Origin: Agrobacterium tumefaciens
GTDB lineage: Bacteria > Pseudomonadota > Alphaproteobacteria > Rhizobiales > Rhizobiaceae
DNA length: 64,000 bases
Reading direction: 5' to 3'
Assembly (NCBI GenBank): GCA_025560025.1
Contig: CP048485.1
Coordinates: forward strand, 2,170,001-2,234,000
Part shown: in pieces, positions 63,643-64,000 of the stretch
Layout: the number at the start of each line of letters is the position of its first letter
Numbering within the stretch: the first letter of the stretch is position 1
Notes under the pieces: model-generated
Databases searched by the model: none
What the model was told of the DNA's origin: nothing
Seen by the model: the letters and a program-made list of their open reading frames with translations, nothing else
Made by a program: the position numbers and the translations under genes

Positions 63643-64000
63643 TCAGCCGTTCCTTCCTTTCCTCCATCGCCTTTCGCCTGCCCTTTGCGATCGTCTTCAT
63701 CTGCATCCTCGTCTTCAGCCTTTCGGCCATCGCCATTTATGGCCTGCAGCGCGCCCGTGATGAAATGGCGGCCTATGGGTTGCAGGCGTTTTCCAGCCTC
63801 GCCAAGGCATCGCTGGTCTCGCGGCAGGTCTCGGACCTCGTCTCAAGCGCCCCCTTCCTGATGAACGCGGCCTCTCCCTATCGCGTTTCCAGCGAGAGCC
63901 GGTCCGTCGTTCAGCAGGTCGATATCCTGCTGGAAATGACAGGACCGAGTAACGACGATCGGGTCACGCGCGGCTTTTCCAACGACCGCATTGTCGAACT
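63639..64000 (+). CDS. Sensor histidine kinase, N-terminal part (runs off the window)
   Basis: The open frame begins at GTG 63639, overlapping the regulator stop by four bases (GTGA), and stays open to the right edge (120 codons). The N-terminus has a TM helix (FRLPFAIVFICILVFSLSAI, about 10-30), then a helical, probably periplasmic sensor region (ARDEMAAYGLQAFSSLAKAS). The kinase domains lie beyond the window; the assignment rests on the coupled response-regulator gene. Confidence 0.8.
   Translation, partial: MISRSFLSSIAFRLPFAIVFICILVFSLSAIAIYGLQRARDEMAAYGLQAFSSLAKASLVSRQVSDLVSSAPFLMNAASPYRVSSESRSVVQQVDILLEMTGPSNDDRVTRGFSNDRIVE

Overview
The window reads as a piece of the circular chromosome of an Agrobacterium of the tumefaciens/radiobacter type (Rhizobiales, Alphaproteobacteria). 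Evidence: high-GC alphaproteobacterial coding style; an lpiA-acvB pair (acvB is a classical A. tumefaciens chromosomal virulence gene); and, directly after it, a telA telomere resolvase with the full catalytic set. TelA is the enzyme that makes the hairpin ends of the Agrobacterium linear chromosome, so this genome very probably carries a linear replicon elsewhere. Dispersed palindromic repeats of rhizobial type lie in several intergenic gaps. No rRNA, tRNA, CRISPR array, insertion sequence or prophage was seen.

Layout. 1-6.7 kb: asd (lysine/threonine/methionine synthesis), a metabolite:H+ symporter with a large inserted periplasmic domain, and pntA-pntB transhydrogenase. 6.8-11.1 kb: a complete rutABCDEF pyrimidine-ring degradation operon without rutR or rutG, headed by a promoter with four TTTTATC half-sites. 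11.5-12.1 kb: a lone heme oxygenase. 12.4-21.4 kb: a catabolic cluster of unknown substrate (DapA-family lyase, GntR regulator, CUT1 sugar ABC transporter, YihV-like PfkB kinase), followed by an S58 (DmpA-type) peptidase and a D-amino-acid transaminase. 21.4-30.6 kb: a HypT-like LysR regulator, a DAP-type D-aminopeptidase, a five-gene dipeptide ABC transporter and a divergent M19 dipeptidase; with the two preceding genes this looks like a system for taking up and breaking down peptides that contain D-amino acids.

30.7-36.8 kb: a small membrane protein, then lpiA-acvB-telA. 36.9-44.2 kb: a complete graRDAFCBEK gamma-resorcylate/resorcinol pathway (uptake, decarboxylation, hydroxylation, ring cleavage, maleylacetate reduction) in the gene order I recall for Rhizobium sp. 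MTP-10005, with a clear MarR-type operator. 44.3-48.6 kb: a lipoprotein, an outer-membrane beta-barrel, a two-component system and a TetR regulator. 48.8-50.8 kb: an N-methylproline demethylase-like flavoenzyme whose Fe-S motif lacks one Cys.

50.8-57.0 kb: a periplasmic thiol-redox and cell-wall module: QseBC/PmrAB-like two-component system, DsbD, two DsbA-like proteins and an L,D-transpeptidase. Two sites of the form CTTAAG-N5-CTTAAG, the PmrA-box pattern, sit at the two outward promoters and suggest one regulon. 57.1-64.0 kb: an AfuABC-like importer, a second AfuA-like binding protein, and a divergent two-component system whose kinase runs off the right edge.
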